A stretch of DNA of 64,000 bases from JBALVT01 sp047612385 (GCA_047612385.1 JBLGAR010000001.1:62001-126000); one strand, 5' to 3'. Counted from the first letter of the stretch, positions 34,697 to 44,169 are shown. The notes: generated by a model from the letters alone, not told the origin. Numbers and translations are program-made.

Positions 34697-36385
34697 ATGT
34701 CCGCACTCATAGATCAGATACGCGATTCGGTGATCGGTAGTAAGCAGCGGATAAAAACGCCCTTTGGCGATAAGCCACTGGTGTATGCGGACTACACCGC
34801 AAGTGGCCGCAGTCTGAGTTTCATCGAAGATTACATTCGCCAGCAAGTGTTGCCCTTCTACGCCAATACTCACACTGAAACATCTTTCACCGGTGCTCAA
34901 ACGACGGTGCTGCGCGAGGAAGCTCGGATGCAAATTCGGTCCTCGGTTAATGGCGGTGAGCAGGACAAAGTAATTTTCTGTGGCTCCGGCGCGACAGCGG
35001 CAGTTAACAAGCTTATTGATATCCTTAATCTGCGTTTGCCGGCGGACTTGTCCAGACGTTATCACCTGCTGGAGAGCATTCCAGAGGCGGAGCGCCCGGT
35101 GGTATTTGTCGGGCCGTATGAGCACCACTCAAACGAACTACCGTGGCGTGAGAGCATCGCCGAGGTGGTCTGCATCCCGCTGACCCGCTGCGGAAGAATA
35201 GATATCGAGATACTGGCTCAACGGCTACAGGCATTCTCTCAACGCCCGCTGCTGATAGGCAGCTTTTCCGCTGCGTCAAATGTCACGGGTATAAAAAGTG
35301 ATGTCGCGACAGTGAGTGCACTACTAAAAAAACACGCAGCGTTGGTTTTCTGGGATTATGCGGCTGCGGCGCCCTATATCGCGATCGATATGAACGCAGA
35401 AACTCCTTTCGATGCAGTATTTATCTCACCTCACAAATTTATAGGCGGTCCAGGAACTCCCGGTGTATTGGTGGCGAAGAGCGGCATTTTTACCAACAGT
35501 GTACCCGCAGTAGTCGGAGGTGGCACGGTGAGCTACGTAACTCCTCATGATCACGCCTATATAGCGGATCATGAACGCCGTGAAGAGGGTGGTACGCCGG
35601 GGATCGTAGAATCAATTCGAGCCGGGCTGGTTTTTAAACTGCAGAGCGAGGTAGGCACTGCACAAATCGAGCGTCTTGAGGCGAGTTTGGTTCAACGAGC
35701 AATTGCTAGGTTTAGGCTCTGCGATAGATTAAAGGTTATGGGAAACCCCGATGCCGAGCGTGTCTCTATAGTGTCACTGCGCTTTGTGCACGCAGACAAG
35801 GATTTACATTACGGTTTTGTGGTGTCGCTTCTCAACGATCTGTTTGGTATACAGGTCCGCGGTGGCTGCTCTTGTGCAGGACCGTATGGCCACAGCTTGC
35901 TTGGTATGGATATGGAGTATAGCCGAGCCATTGAGTCAGAGATCTCTCAGGGCGTCACAGTTTTGCGCCCGGGGTGGGTTCGCCTCAATTTCAATTATTT
36001 TATCGGTGAAGACGAGTTCGAGTATTTGCTGCGCGCGGTAGAGTTAGTTGCTGAACATGGATGGCGAATACTGCCTTTCTATTCCTTCGAAGAATGCTCA
36101 GGTACCTGGAGATTTCAAGGTCAGTCCAGCGAGTTACTTAGCAGCCTCAATAATTTTAGTTTCTCAAATTTATGCTTGCAGTCAGCACCAAATTCATTGG
36201 CGACGGAGAGCTTAAACGGGAAGTACGAAGAGGCTGAACAGGAGTTGCTGCTGGAAGATCGCCAGGGATTGCAGTCAACAATGATCTTGGGGGAAGAAAG
36301 TGAGCGGCTCCGGTGGTTTTTACTGCCTCAGGAAGCCAGCGAACAGCTTTCTCGTTCTGGCGAGCCAGAGCAGCTTGCTATGTGA
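34697..36385 (+). CDS. PLP-dependent class V aminotransferase-fold enzyme with C-terminal extension
   Basis: The start at 34697 (GGAG nine bases upstream) gives 562 residues. The NifS-like fold is clear: VYADYTASGRSLSFIE, FCGSGATAAVNKLIDIL, LVFWDYAAAAPYIA and the PLP-lysine stretch FISPHKFIGGPGTPGVL. Many such enzymes are cysteine desulfurases or related lyases, but the sequence lacks a clear desulfurase cysteine loop; RGGCSCAGPYGH near residue 395 is the nearest candidate. About 100 residues after the fold are unusual. An Lrp regulator is divergent, so an amino-acid substrate is plausible. Substrate unknown. Confidence 0.86.
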   Translation: MSALIDQIRDSVIGSKQRIKTPFGDKPLVYADYTASGRSLSFIEDYIRQQVLPFYANTHTETSFTGAQTTVLREEARMQIRSSVNGGEQDKVIFCGSGATAAVNKLIDILNLRLPADLSRRYHLLESIPEAERPVVFVGPYEHHSNELPWRESIAEVVCIPLTRCGRIDIEILAQRLQAFSQRPLLIGSFSAASNVTGIKSDVATVSALLKKHAALVFWDYAAAAPYIAIDMNAETPFDAVFISPHKFIGGPGTPGVLVAKSGIFTNSVPAVVGGGTVSYVTPHDHAYIADHERREEGGTPGIVESIRAGLVFKLQSEVGTAQIERLEASLVQRAIARFRLCDRLKVMGNPDAERVSIVSLRFVHADKDLHYGFVVSLLNDLFGIQVRGGCSCAGPYGHSLLGMDMEYSRAIESEISQGVTVLRPGWVRLNFNYFIGEDEFEYLLRAVELVAEHGWRILPFYSFEECSGTWRFQGQSSELLSSLNNFSFSNLCLQSAPNSLATESLNGKYEEAEQELLLEDRQGLQSTMILGEESERLRWFLLPQEASEQLSRSGEPEQLAM

Positions 36386-36540
36386 TGGGCTTGACAGCGC
36401 TTGGGTTGACAAGGCTAATCTAGCCGCTGTCTATTGAGCGAGATTCCGCACAGCAAAACAGAACATCCTCTATCAATTCGGTGGTATTGTATGGCCCTCA
36501 AATCTTGCGTTATACCCGCTGTTGATTGATGGAGTCAGCC

Positions 36541-37746
36541 ATGTCACTTTTCCTTCGAAAAATAAAACAATCCCTACTTATTAAACTGATGTCCTTTGTC
36601 GTATCTTTTCAAGGCGGCGCCAGGCACTTTGCGTTTTCCGGTAGCGGAAGCTCGGCACAGCTTTGTCGTCACATCGCTCGTATGGGATTTAAGAGAGTAT
36701 TGGTGGTGACGGATAAACCACTGCGTGAACTGGGGGTGGTTGATCGGGCAGTTGCTGCTTTGTCTGAGGCGGGTGTTGATGTTGCCTATTATGATGGCGT
36801 ATTACCTGATCCGACCTTTGCTCAAGTTGCTGAGGGAGCGGCGGTCCTGGCACTGCACGGCAGCGATGCGGTGTTGGCCATCGGTGGAGGGTCGTCAATG
36901 GATGCGGCTAAAATTATTGCCGCCAGCGCCAACACTAAGCAATCACCCAAAGAGTGGGTTGGTTTTAGTAAGGTGAAACACGAGGTGCTGCCGTTGTTTG
37001 CCATTCCGACAACCTCGGGCACTGGCTCGGAAGCGACTATGGGCGCTGTTATTTCCGACAGCGAAAGTCACGAGAAGTCCATTATTTCGTCTGTAACTTT
37101 GCTCCCTGCGGCGATTGCTCTGGATGCAGATTTGATGACAGGGCTACCTCCCCATATAACAGCGGCCACGGGAATGGATGCTTTGACTCACGGTATAGAG
37201 GCCTATATCGGCATTTGGGAAAGAGGCAGCCGGACGGAAGATTCCAGGGCCGCCGTCAAGCTCATTTTCGAAAACCTGGCTACGGCCTATCACGATGGCG
37301 GTAATCTTCAGGCTCGCGAAGGTATGGCGATGGGGTCTTACTATGCCGGTATAGCTATCAACCAAGTGAACGTTGGTAATGTCCATGCCATAGCGCATCA
37401 ACTGGGTGGTAAATACGGAATCCCTCATGGATTGGCCAATGCGATGGTGCTTCCGCATGTTTTGGATTTTTGCCGTGTGGAAGCCCAGCAGCGCTTGGCT
37501 GAGCTCGCTCTTTTGATCGGTGTGGGTTCCCAAAGCGATGCTCAAGATCAATTGGCTTTCAAGTTTATTCAGGCTGTGCGAGATCTGCGTACTGAGGTGG
37601 GTATCCCGGATAACTCAGAGAAAATACGAACAGAAGATCATGAAGACCTTTGCAGTGCCGCTATTGCCGAAGGAGATGGTTATCCATCGCCGCGGTTGCT
37701 AGAGCGCGATGCGACTATCGCTATTTTAAAAGCTATAACGGCATAG
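36541..37746 (+). CDS. Iron-containing alcohol dehydrogenase
   Basis: The start at 36541 (GGAG six bases upstream) gives 401 residues. The NAD-binding turn is IGGGSSMDAAKIIA, and the metal-binding region includes GIPHGLANAMVLPHVLDF. TTSGTGSEAT and GMDALTHGIEAYI are further family landmarks. The N-terminal 20 residues (KIKQSLLIKLMSFVVSFQGG) form an unusual hydrophobic start that most relatives lack. It probably oxidises or reduces a small alcohol or aldehyde. It lies upstream of the LacI regulator on the same strand. Confidence 0.87.
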   Translation: MSLFLRKIKQSLLIKLMSFVVSFQGGARHFAFSGSGSSAQLCRHIARMGFKRVLVVTDKPLRELGVVDRAVAALSEAGVDVAYYDGVLPDPTFAQVAEGAAVLALHGSDAVLAIGGGSSMDAAKIIAASANTKQSPKEWVGFSKVKHEVLPLFAIPTTSGTGSEATMGAVISDSESHEKSIISSVTLLPAAIALDADLMTGLPPHITAATGMDALTHGIEAYIGIWERGSRTEDSRAAVKLIFENLATAYHDGGNLQAREGMAMGSYYAGIAINQVNVGNVHAIAHQLGGKYGIPHGLANAMVLPHVLDFCRVEAQQRLAELALLIGVGSQSDAQDQLAFKFIQAVRDLRTEVGIPDNSEKIRTEDHEDLCSAAIAEGDGYPSPRLLERDATIAILKAITA

Positions 37747-37831
37747 AGGCCTGGGCAGATGTTGCGCTTGAACAAGGGTGGAGTCGTAACATCCCTTATT
37801 ATTGAGACTAAGTTTAGTTGTCAGAAAGCCA

Positions 37832-38839
37832 ATGGTAACTATTAAAGACGTCGCCAGAACGGCTGGGGTGTCGACAGCAACGGTTTCTCGGGCGCTGGCT
37901 GATCCCGAGAAGGTGCAGGAAAAGACGCGGAACAAGGTTCTTCGGGCAGTGCAGAAAACGGGCTATGTTACCAATAGTCTTGCTCGCAGTTTTCGTACCA
38001 AGCGTACCCGGTCCGTGGTGGTACTGGTGCCCGATATTACCAATAGCTTTTTTGCCAGTATCATCCAGGGCATCGAGGAGGTTGCGCGGCGCAACAACTA
38101 TCGAATTTTGTTGGGGGATATGCAAAATGATCCGACCAACGCAATAGCTTATGGTGACCTATGCGCTCAGCGTCAGGCCGACGGATTAATTTCCCTGTGC
38201 CAAACCATACCCTTTGTCTATTCTAAAAGCCGCAAAACAGTCGACCCTAAATGGCCCCCATTGGTGATGGCCTGCGAGTACGATGATGTTATTCCCGTTC
38301 CTGGAGTGGGGATTGATAACCAGGGAGCGGCTCGAGATGGCGTTCGTTATCTGGCAAAGCAGGGACACCGAAAAATCGCATTTATTAACGGCCCTGAAGA
38401 TTCACCACTTTGCAGGGACAGACTCACGGGCTATAAAATGGGCATGGCTGAGTTAGGGTTGCGCAGTACGTCCGGTCTCATTTTTCATGGAGATTTTACC
38501 TTGGACTCTGGTGCAGCCGTGGCCCGCCACATTTGTTTGGAGAAAAAGCTGCCCACCGCCTTGTTTGCAGCCAATGATGCAATGGCTATAGGGGCTCTGC
38601 AGGTTATCAAGCGCAATGGAGTTTCTGTTCCCAAAGAAATTTCTATTATGGGCTTCGATGACATAAAATTTGCCGCTTATTGCGATCCTCCGTTAACGAC
38701 AATCAGGCAGCCTAGAAGAGAGATCGGTGCGCTGAGTATGCAGATGATGCTGGATCAATTGGATGGTGGGGGCAGCGCAGGCAAACGAATGCAGCTGCCC
38801 TATGAGTTAATCGTGCGAGAATCCGTGTCTGTCATTTGA
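37832..38839 (+). CDS. LacI family transcriptional regulator
   Basis: The start at 37832 gives 335 residues. A classic LacI helix-turn-helix, VTIKDVARTAGVSTATVSRA, is followed by the hinge and a periplasmic-binding-like core (VVLVPDITNSFFASIIQGIE, then FINGPEDSPLCRDRLTGYK and GFDDIKFAAYCDPPLTTIRQ). The domain binds a sugar or sugar phosphate. It converges on the edd gene (10 bases apart), so it may control the Entner-Doudoroff operon or the GMC operon that carries a LacI-like operator. Both links are inferred. Confidence 0.91.
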   Translation: MVTIKDVARTAGVSTATVSRALADPEKVQEKTRNKVLRAVQKTGYVTNSLARSFRTKRTRSVVVLVPDITNSFFASIIQGIEEVARRNNYRILLGDMQNDPTNAIAYGDLCAQRQADGLISLCQTIPFVYSKSRKTVDPKWPPLVMACEYDDVIPVPGVGIDNQGAARDGVRYLAKQGHRKIAFINGPEDSPLCRDRLTGYKMGMAELGLRSTSGLIFHGDFTLDSGAAVARHICLEKKLPTALFAANDAMAIGALQVIKRNGVSVPKEISIMGFDDIKFAAYCDPPLTTIRQPRREIGALSMQMMLDQLDGGGSAGKRMQLPYELIVRESVSVI

Positions 38840-38849
38840 ATATTCGACG

Positions 38850-40658
38850 CTAGAATACACTGGCTCCGGATTCGGGGTCGTTGACGTTCTGTCGCATGAA
38901 CGCAAATAGTTCTCTCCCGCAGCCGTATTGGTTTTCTTCAGAGCTGCGTTTGGCGTCGGTTCGTAGCAGCCAGTCGTCGTTGTCTGCCACGAGACTGAGT
39001 GTGCCCGAGTTTGCATCCAGTTTTACGATGTCTCCATCGCGGATTTTGCCAATAGGGCCCCCACAGAGAGTTTCGGGCGTTAAGTGGATAGCCGCGGGCA
39101 CTTTTCCCGAGGCACCTGACATGCGCCCGTCTGTCACCAGTGCAACCTTGAACCCCCGGTCCTGTAAACTGCCCAGATAGGGGGTTAGCTTGTGTAGTTC
39201 GGGCATACCATTGGCTTGCGGCCCCTGGAAGCGGACTACAGCGACAAAATCGCAGTCGAGTTCGCCTCGATCGAATGCCTCTTTGAGCTCTTCCTGTTCT
39301 TCAAAGACTCTAGCCGGAGCTTCTACGAAACGATGTTCGTTTGCGACAGCAGAAATTTTAATGACACTGCGCCCCAGATTGCCCTTTAGCAGTTTTAATC
39401 CGCCCTCTTTGTCAAACGGTGCACTCGCTGGGCGTAGCACCTCCAAATCAGCGCTTTCTAACACTCCCTGAACATGCCTCACTTTTGAATCCTGTAGGCG
39501 AGGCTCCTGTGTATAGTGTCGAAGTCCATGTCCCCACACAGTGTTCACGTCTTCATGCAATAAGCCGTTATCCAAAAGTGTGCGAATTACGTAAGCGGTT
39601 CCACCGGCGGCATGGAAGTGGTTTATGTCTGCGCTGCCATTGGGATAAACCCTTGCTACCAAAGGTGTGATTTCGGAGAGATCGCTATAGTCCTGCCAGT
39701 CAATAATTATCCCTGCGGCTTTGGCAATCGCTATCCAATGGATGCTGTGATTGGTGGAGCCACCGGTGGCCAATAGAGCGACAATAGCGTTGACGATGCA
39801 CTTCCCATCGACGATTTCGGCCAGTGGTGTGTATTCGTTTCCAAGAGCCGTGATTTTGCACAGGCGCTGTGCCGCGGCAATTGTTAGCTGTTCTCGAAGT
39901 TCGGTGCCTGGGTTTTCGAAAGCAGCTCCTGGTATGTGTAGGCCCATGACCTCCATTAGCATTTGATTGCTGTTTGCGGTGCCGTAAAAAGTGCAGGTTC
40001 CCTTGCCATGATAAGCACCAGATTCTGCAGCCAGAAGTTCATCTCTGCCGACTTTACCCTCTGCAAACTGTTGTCTGACAGCGGCTTTGTCTTTATTGCT
40101 GAGGCCGGTTGTCATCGGGCCCGCCGGCGCAAAAATGACGGGAAGGTGTCCAAAGCTGAGAGCACCGATGAGAAGACCGGGTACGATCTTGTCACAGACC
40201 CCCAAACACAGCGCGCCGTCGAACATATTGTGCGACAAAGCGATAGCGGTCGCGCCGGCGATAATGTCCCTGCTGAACAGGCTCAATTCCATGCCGGGCT
40301 TGCCCTGGGTTACCCCGTCGCACATCGCGGGCACCCCGCCGGCTACCTGAGCAGTGCAGCCTACTCCATGCGCTGCTTTTTTTACCAAGTCGGGATACTC
40401 CCCGAGTGGTTGATGAGCCGACAGCATATCGTTGTAAGCGTTGACAATGCCTATGTTGGCTGCCTCTGTAAGCTTCAGGGTTTGCTTGTCGTCTGTATCG
40501 CAGGCGGCAAAGCCGTGGGCCAGATTGCTGCAAGACAGTGTCCCACGCAGAGGGCCATCGCTGCCCATTTTTGCGATTCGCCTAAGGTATTCCTTGCGCG
40601 AGTCTAGGCTGCGATCCGCAATTCGTTTTGTGATTTCCAAAAGCTTCGGGTTAATCAT
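38850..40658 (-). CDS. edd: Phosphogluconate dehydratase
   Basis: A 602-residue enzyme of the IlvD/Edd family, the normal length. It dehydrates 6-phosphogluconate to KDPG with a [4Fe-4S] cluster; cysteines for the cluster lie in CLGVCDKIVPGLL and near the N terminus in the HGFAACDTDD stretch. VTDGRMSGASGKVPAAIHLTPE near the C terminus is typical. The start at 40658 overlaps the pgl stop by one base (TGATG). The longer start at 40673 adds five residues with no support. Its partner aldolase Eda is not in the window. Confidence 0.95.
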   Translation of the reverse strand: MINPKLLEITKRIADRSLDSRKEYLRRIAKMGSDGPLRGTLSCSNLAHGFAACDTDDKQTLKLTEAANIGIVNAYNDMLSAHQPLGEYPDLVKKAAHGVGCTAQVAGGVPAMCDGVTQGKPGMELSLFSRDIIAGATAIALSHNMFDGALCLGVCDKIVPGLLIGALSFGHLPVIFAPAGPMTTGLSNKDKAAVRQQFAEGKVGRDELLAAESGAYHGKGTCTFYGTANSNQMLMEVMGLHIPGAAFENPGTELREQLTIAAAQRLCKITALGNEYTPLAEIVDGKCIVNAIVALLATGGSTNHSIHWIAIAKAAGIIIDWQDYSDLSEITPLVARVYPNGSADINHFHAAGGTAYVIRTLLDNGLLHEDVNTVWGHGLRHYTQEPRLQDSKVRHVQGVLESADLEVLRPASAPFDKEGGLKLLKGNLGRSVIKISAVANEHRFVEAPARVFEEQEELKEAFDRGELDCDFVAVVRFQGPQANGMPELHKLTPYLGSLQDRGFKVALVTDGRMSGASGKVPAAIHLTPETLCGGPIGKIRDGDIVKLDANSGTLSLVADNDDWLLRTDAKRSSEENQYGCGRELFAFMRQNVNDPESGASVF

Positions 40659-41341
40659 CAGGGGGCCCACCACAGTGCTACCGGGGTTTGTTTTTGTTTC
40701 AGGATCGCAGCGATGGGGTAGTGCTGTTCCCCTGCGAATTTGAGCACGGCTCGTTTTTCTTCGCCGGTAATATGAATAATAATTTCTCTGCTATTGAGTA
40801 CCGCGGACAATGTTAATGTGGCGCGTTTGTGGGGTGCTGTAACCGGATCAGTAATTGCTACCTCGTCTGTATTTTCAGGATCCAGCAAGTTTTTCAGGTT
40901 TTTCGCCTCGGGAAACCAGGAGGCAGTGTGTCCATCGCCACCCATACCCAACACGACGGCAGTAAAGGGTTTGCTAAGGAAGCCTACACGTTGTTGCGCC
41001 TCTCTCAACCCATCCTCAGCACGATCGTGGTCTGTCTTCAGCCCCACCAGTAGCGCGTTCACCGCTGCGTTTTGCGTCAGGTTTTCACGTACCAATCTTT
41101 CGTTTGAATCGGGACTGTTGGTATCCACCCAACGCTCGTCAACCAGAACAATGCTTATATTAGGCCATTCCAGATCGCACTCCGACAGATATCCGAACAG
41201 AGCTTTCGGCGTGCTCCCTCCAGATACCGCTAAGGTAGCAGATCCGTTTTTTTCAATATCCGCTTTCAGAGCATCGCTAATGTAGGCCGCCAATTCTCTA
41301 TCGAGCTGATCCCGATCGGAGTAATTGTTGTTCTCATTCAT
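40658..41341 (-). CDS. pgl: 6-phosphogluconolactonase
   Basis: A 227-residue enzyme of the bacterial DevB/Pgl type. The sugar-binding segment is LAVSGGSTPKALFGYL, followed by VLVDERWVDTNSPDSNE and the glycine-rich VLGMGGDGHTASWFP. It hydrolyses 6-phosphogluconolactone in the step between Zwf and Edd. It overlaps the zwf end by eight bases and the edd start by one, a fully coupled operon. Confidence 0.93.
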   Translation of the reverse strand: MNENNNYSDRDQLDRELAAYISDALKADIEKNGSATLAVSGGSTPKALFGYLSECDLEWPNISIVLVDERWVDTNSPDSNERLVRENLTQNAAVNALLVGLKTDHDRAEDGLREAQQRVGFLSKPFTAVVLGMGGDGHTASWFPEAKNLKNLLDPENTDEVAITDPVTAPHKRATLTLSAVLNSREIIIHITGEEKRAVLKFAGEQHYPIAAILKQKQTPVALWWAP

Positions 41342-42788
41342 ACCAGTTGCGTCCGTCTATTGCCATTAGCGCTGTTGCCGCTCCCGGCCCCATAGTGCCT
41401 GAATTATAGGACTGAATACCCATCCCAGTTTCCTCCCAGGCATCGATAATGGTGTCTGTCCATCGCCAGGCTGCCTCGACTTCGTCGCGGCGCATGAAAA
41501 GTGTCTGGTCTCCGTGAATTGCATCGAGTAGCAAGCGCTCGTAAGCGTCGTGATGAACTTTTTCCTCATCGGAATCATCTGTCAAATGCAGTTCTACGGG
41601 TTTTAACCTCAGTGTTTTCCCCAGCCCCGGTTGTTTATTCAAGGTGTGAAGCGTAATGGTTTCTTCCGGCTGTAGTCGAATAACCAGCTTGTTGGTAAGT
41701 TCATTGGGATCGTTGGCAAACAGAGAAAATGGCTGCCGCTTAAATTCGATAACGATTTCAGAGTAGCGTTTGGTCAAGCGCTTGCCTGTTCGCAAATAAA
41801 ACGGGACTCCGGCCCAGCGCCAATTGCTGATGGTCGCCTTGAGGGCGACAAAGGTTTCAGTAGACTCAGCCTCGCTATACTCAGCTTCGTCTAAAAAGCC
41901 ATGAACGGCCTGGCCGTTTACCGCGCCGGCAGTGTAGCGACCTCTCACTGTACTTTTTTTAACATTGCTTACATCTATGCGATCCAGGCTGCGCAACACC
42001 TTCACTTTTTCATCACGGACATCCGCAGGGTCTAAGCTGGCGGGTGGTTCCATTGCAACAATAGTCATCACTTGAAGTAAGTGGTTTTGCACCATATCCC
42101 GTAGCGCACCTATGTCAGCATAGTAGCTACCTCGGCCCTCCACTCCAATCTCTTCGGCGACGGTGATTTGGACGTTATCGACGAAGGTGTTCTGCCACAG
42201 TGGGTGAAACAAGGGGTTACCAAACCGTATCGCCAGTAAGTTTTGGACTGTCTCTTTTCCCAGGTAGTGATCGATACGAAAAATCGCCTCCTCGGGAAAC
42301 ACTTCGGCGACTTGGGCGTTAATTTCCTGGCAGGAATCGAGGTCGTGGCCCAGGGGTTTTTCCAGCACCACTCGGCTGGTATCGATAATGGCGCCTGCCT
42401 TGCTCAACTGATGGCATATGGTTCCGTACAAGGACGGCAGCGTTGCGAGATAAAAAAGTCGAGACGGGGCTCCGTCGTTATCAAGTTGCATCGCCAGGGA
42501 TTGATAGTCTTCCTCGGTAGCCGCGTCTACTTTTTGATAGTGCAAGGTGTCACGAAATTTTTCCCAGATGGTTTCATCCCAATCGCCCTGGGGAAGGTAT
42601 TTCTGGAGATTGGCGTGCGCTGCCTCACGCAGTGCTTGCGTGCCCACTTCGCCGCGGCCAGTCGCAATTATTCTGTGTAGCCTGCCCGCCAAGCCGTGCC
42701 GATGCAGTTGAAAAACTGCGGGTAGAAGTTTGCGGGTAGATAAATCTCCGGTGCCACCGAATACGATCAAATCAACCAGTTGGCTCAT
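41334..42788 (-). CDS. zwf: Glucose-6-phosphate 1-dehydrogenase
   Basis: A 484-residue enzyme with the NADP-binding start LIVFGGTGDLSTRKLLPAV and the catalytic RIDHYLGKETVQN. It oxidises glucose 6-phosphate and begins the pentose phosphate/Entner-Doudoroff branch. It is the first gene of the zwf-pgl-edd operon; the pgl start lies inside its last codons. An inverted repeat upstream at 42831-42862 may control it. Allosteric behaviour cannot be told. Confidence 0.96.
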   Translation of the reverse strand: MSQLVDLIVFGGTGDLSTRKLLPAVFQLHRHGLAGRLHRIIATGRGEVGTQALREAAHANLQKYLPQGDWDETIWEKFRDTLHYQKVDAATEEDYQSLAMQLDNDGAPSRLFYLATLPSLYGTICHQLSKAGAIIDTSRVVLEKPLGHDLDSCQEINAQVAEVFPEEAIFRIDHYLGKETVQNLLAIRFGNPLFHPLWQNTFVDNVQITVAEEIGVEGRGSYYADIGALRDMVQNHLLQVMTIVAMEPPASLDPADVRDEKVKVLRSLDRIDVSNVKKSTVRGRYTAGAVNGQAVHGFLDEAEYSEAESTETFVALKATISNWRWAGVPFYLRTGKRLTKRYSEIVIEFKRQPFSLFANDPNELTNKLVIRLQPEETITLHTLNKQPGLGKTLRLKPVELHLTDDSDEEKVHHDAYERLLLDAIHGDQTLFMRRDEVEAAWRWTDTIIDAWEETGMGIQSYNSGTMGPGAATALMAIDGRNWYE

Positions 42789-42830
42789 ACGCCTAATCCC
42801 TCACTCAAGGTAAGATTGCAGCGTTTTCGT

Positions 42831-42862
42831 TGTAGGTGCGCATTAATTCTGCGCGCACTACA
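42831..42862. promoter_or_regulatory. Imperfect inverted repeat upstream of zwf
   Basis: The arms tgtaggtgcgca and tgcgcgcactaca (42831-42842 and 42850-42862) are complementary with one bulged base. They lie about 45 to 75 bases before the zwf ATG. The outer tgtag/ctaca halves could be an operator or a leader hairpin. It does not match the HexR box I would expect in gammaproteobacteria. Confidence 0.36.
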
Positions 42863-42992
42863 GCGAGCTGAATCTAGTTAACGGTGACAATTCCGCGACA
42901 TGAACAAGAGTCGCTAGAGAAGCATCAGCATAGCAAAAATAGAGGACGCTTGGCCATTAGCTCAACGAGCGTACGTGGCGATGATTACAGGG

Positions 42993-43811
42993 CTATAAAT
43001 AGTCATCCAGCTCGGTTGATCTCCACGAGGGCAGTTTTCGGGACAGATAATCCTCGACAAAACCGATGTCTTTTTCGTATAACTGCGCCAAATAGCGAAT
43101 GTCCTGTAAGCTAACCAAGGGCGCCCCGGGAGACTCATTCGCGGATCGCGATGCGCTTTGATTGCTGGGAAGCTGAAGATTAGGGTCTCCCACCTCCGAG
43201 GGCAAATCCAGCCATTGATAAAGGTTTGTGACCAGTTGCTTGGGGCGCTCCGCAATGTCGTCGAATAGCACTGCGTGGAGTCGCTCAGCCGGGAAGCACC
43301 TCAACCATGCTTCGATATGGCGCTGATAGAAGCCCATGTCAATAATGCCCCAACGATGCCCTCTATTCCTGATGCTGTCATTGGCGTTGATGTTGCCAGC
43401 ACGATATTGGTGATAGAAGGCAGAAACAGCGCGCGCCACCGGGTTTCGTAGGGAGACTACTAATGCGGTGTCAGGTCCCAAAATTCGAGCAACGACACTG
43501 GGTATATCCGAGTTGGTTCGTTTAAGATCCTCTGCGTACTGCGAGTTCGGGTCGTGAGACCAAAAATATGCAGGTGTGGATTCGCCGCGATAGCGTTTAT
43601 CGATCCCCGCGGTGAATTCGGATTTGTAGTCTGTAATGCCCTGTGCAGTCTCGGTCTTGTCCCTATGGCCAAAAAACCGAAGTTCTTTTGGATGGGACAT
43701 AAATATATCGGGGTGGGCTGCTAATCGTTCGTGCAGCCAGGTGCTGCCCGCTTTTTGTGCGCCGACTACTAAAAGGTTGGGTAAAGCATCTGTCTCTTTA
43801 GCGTTGCCCAT
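42993..43811 (-). CDS. Sulfotransferase domain protein
   Basis: A 272-residue protein of the glycan/NodH-like sulfotransferase type. The PAPS loop is VGAQKAGSTWLHERL near the N terminus, then HPDIFMSHPKELRFFG. The 3'-phosphate region is LVVSLRNPVARAVSAFYH. Such enzymes sulfate carbohydrates or other glycoconjugates. It overlaps the TMEM220 gene by 14 bases and is co-transcribed with it. The acceptor is unknown; a glycan target would suit the locus that follows. Confidence 0.84.
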   Translation of the reverse strand: MGNAKETDALPNLLVVGAQKAGSTWLHERLAAHPDIFMSHPKELRFFGHRDKTETAQGITDYKSEFTAGIDKRYRGESTPAYFWSHDPNSQYAEDLKRTNSDIPSVVARILGPDTALVVSLRNPVARAVSAFYHQYRAGNINANDSIRNRGHRWGIIDMGFYQRHIEAWLRCFPAERLHAVLFDDIAERPKQLVTNLYQWLDLPSEVGDPNLQLPSNQSASRSANESPGAPLVSLQDIRYLAQLYEKDIGFVEDYLSRKLPSWRSTELDDYL

Positions 43812-44169
43812 GCAGCCCTCGCCATCGCCGATAGATTAGGTACGCAGTCCAGAAGCCAATCATTGCTAATCCGCCCACTTCCCTGGCTTCTTCTACCGCA
43901 CCGCTTTGCATTTTGATCGAGGCAGTTATTTCAGCCATTGATACTGTGCCGATAAACCCTAGTGTCAAACCCATTATCCAGCCAATGCAGGCAAAGAGCA
44001 GAAGAGGTGGGAGCCAATACAGCGATTTTTTTCGAAAAGCTGATACGCACATACCCGCTGCGCTTAAATACATCGCGATCCAAATAATCGCATCGGTATC
44101 ATTGTATTGGACGAGCGCGGAGAGAATAAAAACGGCCAAAAATAGGCTGTTGAATACGACAAAAGCCAT
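43798..44169 (-). CDS. TMEM220-family membrane protein
   Basis: A 123-residue protein with four probable membrane spans. The N-terminal LSALVQYNDTDAIIWIAMYL is the family signature (VQYNDPD type) seen in animal TMEM220 and in bacteria. Its function is unknown. It overlaps the downstream sulfotransferase by 14 bases. The divergent TonB receptor starts 45 bases away. Confidence 0.82.
   Translation of the reverse strand: MAFVVFNSLFLAVFILSALVQYNDTDAIIWIAMYLSAAGMCVSAFRKKSLYWLPPLLLFACIGWIMGLTLGFIGTVSMAEITASIKMQSGAVEEAREVGGLAMIGFWTAYLIYRRWRGLHGQR

Noticed and set aside
39963..40607. A 214-codon plus-strand frame opposite edd
   Set aside because: Opposite a clear phosphogluconate dehydratase; a frame artefact of high-GC codons.
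42831..42862. HexR box upstream of zwf
   Set aside because: The repeat present does not fit the known HexR consensus, so it is reported only as an unassigned inverted repeat.
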